Positions 50,932 through 51,517 of a DNA stretch of 51,517 nucleotides are shown one piece after another. How positions within the stretch are numbered: position 1 is the stretch's first letter; each line of letters opens with the position of its first letter. The stretch covers positions 1-51,517 of the forward strand of contig JADLFE010000044.1 of assembly GCA_020845755.1 (NCBI GenBank), read 5' to 3'. The notes beneath the pieces were generated by a model. The model did not search any database and was not told the DNA's origin. It saw only the letters and a list, made by a program, of their open reading frames with translations. Made by a program: the position numbers and the translations under genes. Source of the DNA: Phycisphaerales bacterium (GTDB lineage: Bacteria; Planctomycetota; Phycisphaerae; Phycisphaerales; UBA1924).

Positions 50932-51517
50932 CGGATCACCCGCGCCTTCACCTCGGGGAACCCGTCGTCCACGTGCATGGCCGACGCGGTTTGGTCGCTC
51001 AGGTACTTCAGGTCCTCGAAGTCCGTGCTCCGCAGCACCGTCGCCTTGATGAACACGTAGAACCGCGTCTTGCCGCTCCCGTTGTTCCGCGACTTGAACA
51101 GTTCGCCGATCAGGGGCACCTCGCCGATCAGGGGCACGCGCGACTCGCCCTCGGTGCTCGTCACCAGCTCCAGCCCGCCCACCGCGACGACATGCCCGTC
51201 CGGGATCGTCGCCACGCTGTCGACGCTGTTCTCCTGCTTGGGCGGGGGGAGCCCCGCCGCCGAGCTCGACCCCACGAAGCTCGAGAGCTTGATCGTGTAC
51301 TCCAGCACCAGGTGATCGCCCCGAGCTATCTGAGGCCTCACCGAGATCGTCGTGCCCGCGCTCTCGCTCCCGCCGTAGCTGAAGGTGGTGTCGTTGCTCC
51401 CCGTCCGCGTCTGCTGCGTGATCGGCTGCTGCAAGACGCTGGAGAAGACGGCCTGCTCGTTGTTGCTCACCAGGAGCTTGGGGTTGGAGAGCGAGCGTGT
51501 CTTGTTGATCGACTCCA
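50928..51517 (-). CDS. gspD: Type II secretion secretin GspD, C-terminal part
   Basis: Partial; the N-terminus is outside the window. About 195 residues of the conserved secretin C-terminal domain are visible (LSNPKLLVSNNEQAVF near the window end, then ISVRPQIARGDHLVLEY, VATIPDGHVVAVGGLE and VPLIGEVPLIGELFKSR). It forms the outer membrane pore. The frame continues to the window end in the same phase. It overlaps the GspE start by 4 bases (GTGA). The end sequence has no extra S-domain, so pilotin interaction, if any, may use other sites. Confidence 0.9.
   Translation of the reverse strand, partial: ESINKTRSLSNPKLLVSNNEQAVFSSVLQQPITQQTRTGSNDTTFSYGGSESAGTTISVRPQIARGDHLVLEYTIKLSSFVGSSSAAGLPPPKQENSVDSVATIPDGHVVAVGGLELVTSTEGESRVPLIGEVPLIGELFKSRNNGSGKTRFYVFIKATVLRSTDFEDLKYLSDQTASAMHVDDGFPEVKARVIR

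Noticed and set aside
1..51517. tRNA, rRNA or CRISPR arrays
   Set aside because: Read for cloverleaf-like and regularly spaced repeats by eye; none found. A dedicated search would be needed to exclude them fully.

Overview
The window is GC-rich (roughly 60-65 percent by eye), densely coded, and most likely comes from a member of the Planctomycetota, possibly Phycisphaerae. The reasons are a Ser/Thr kinase fused to a formylglycine-generating-enzyme (FGE/SUMF1)-like domain and preceded by an ECF sigma factor, a reduced type II secretion operon, and integrase-like transposase remnants of a type common in that phylum. This placement is inference; no rRNA, tRNA or CRISPR array was seen.

Region 1-16.8 kb is a defence and mobile-element island. 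It opens with two tandem beta-class DNA methyltransferases (minus strand, the first cut by the window edge), then an apparently intact IS630-type element with a frameshifted transposase and matching inverted repeats, then a zinc-ribbon/HEPN-like protein. An XRE-ImmA metallopeptidase regulator and a PIN-domain protein (minus) are divergent from a four-gene operon (plus, 6032-8922) encoding a tandem ubiquitin-like protein, an E2-like enzyme, a JAMM/JAB deubiquitinase and a ThiF-type E1. This is a complete bacterial ubiquitin-like conjugation system of the Bil type. A promoter with an inverted repeat across its -35 box lies between the two divergent units. A WD40 fragment and a tyrosine recombinase follow. 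After a two-domain winged-helix regulator comes a short type II CBASS operon (minus, 14260 to 11654: CD-NTase, E2-like protein, patatin phospholipase). Two E2-dependent immune systems therefore sit within about 8 kb of each other. Several unknown small genes follow, including two related coiled-coil/winged-helix proteins with an inverted repeat in their divergent promoter region.

Region 16.8-29.7 kb is mixed accessory DNA: a 692-residue lipoprotein, an amidohydrolase, transposase remnants (21.5, 22.9-23.6 and 29.5 kb), a protein with two ACT-like domains, a helix-turn-helix protein and several unknowns.

Region 29.7-37.5 kb is signal transduction. A minus-strand operon encodes a 74-residue protein, a haem-motif (CxxCH) methyl-accepting chemotaxis protein and a hybrid histidine kinase. 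Divergent from it is a 1044-residue protein with an N-terminal LuxR-type HTH, a GAF domain and about six PAS domains but no kinase.

Region 37.8-45.6 kb carries, on the minus strand, ECF sigma factor, Ser/Thr kinase-FGE fusion, two unknown proteins and a P-loop NTPase. They are tightly packed except before the last gene, and form a candidate regulated conflict or stress system. Region 46.4-51.5 kb is a type II secretion-like operon (GspD, GspE, GspC-, GspL- and GspM-like proteins, and a TPR lipoprotein). Each gene overlaps the next by 4 bases, and a hairpin terminator lies downstream.
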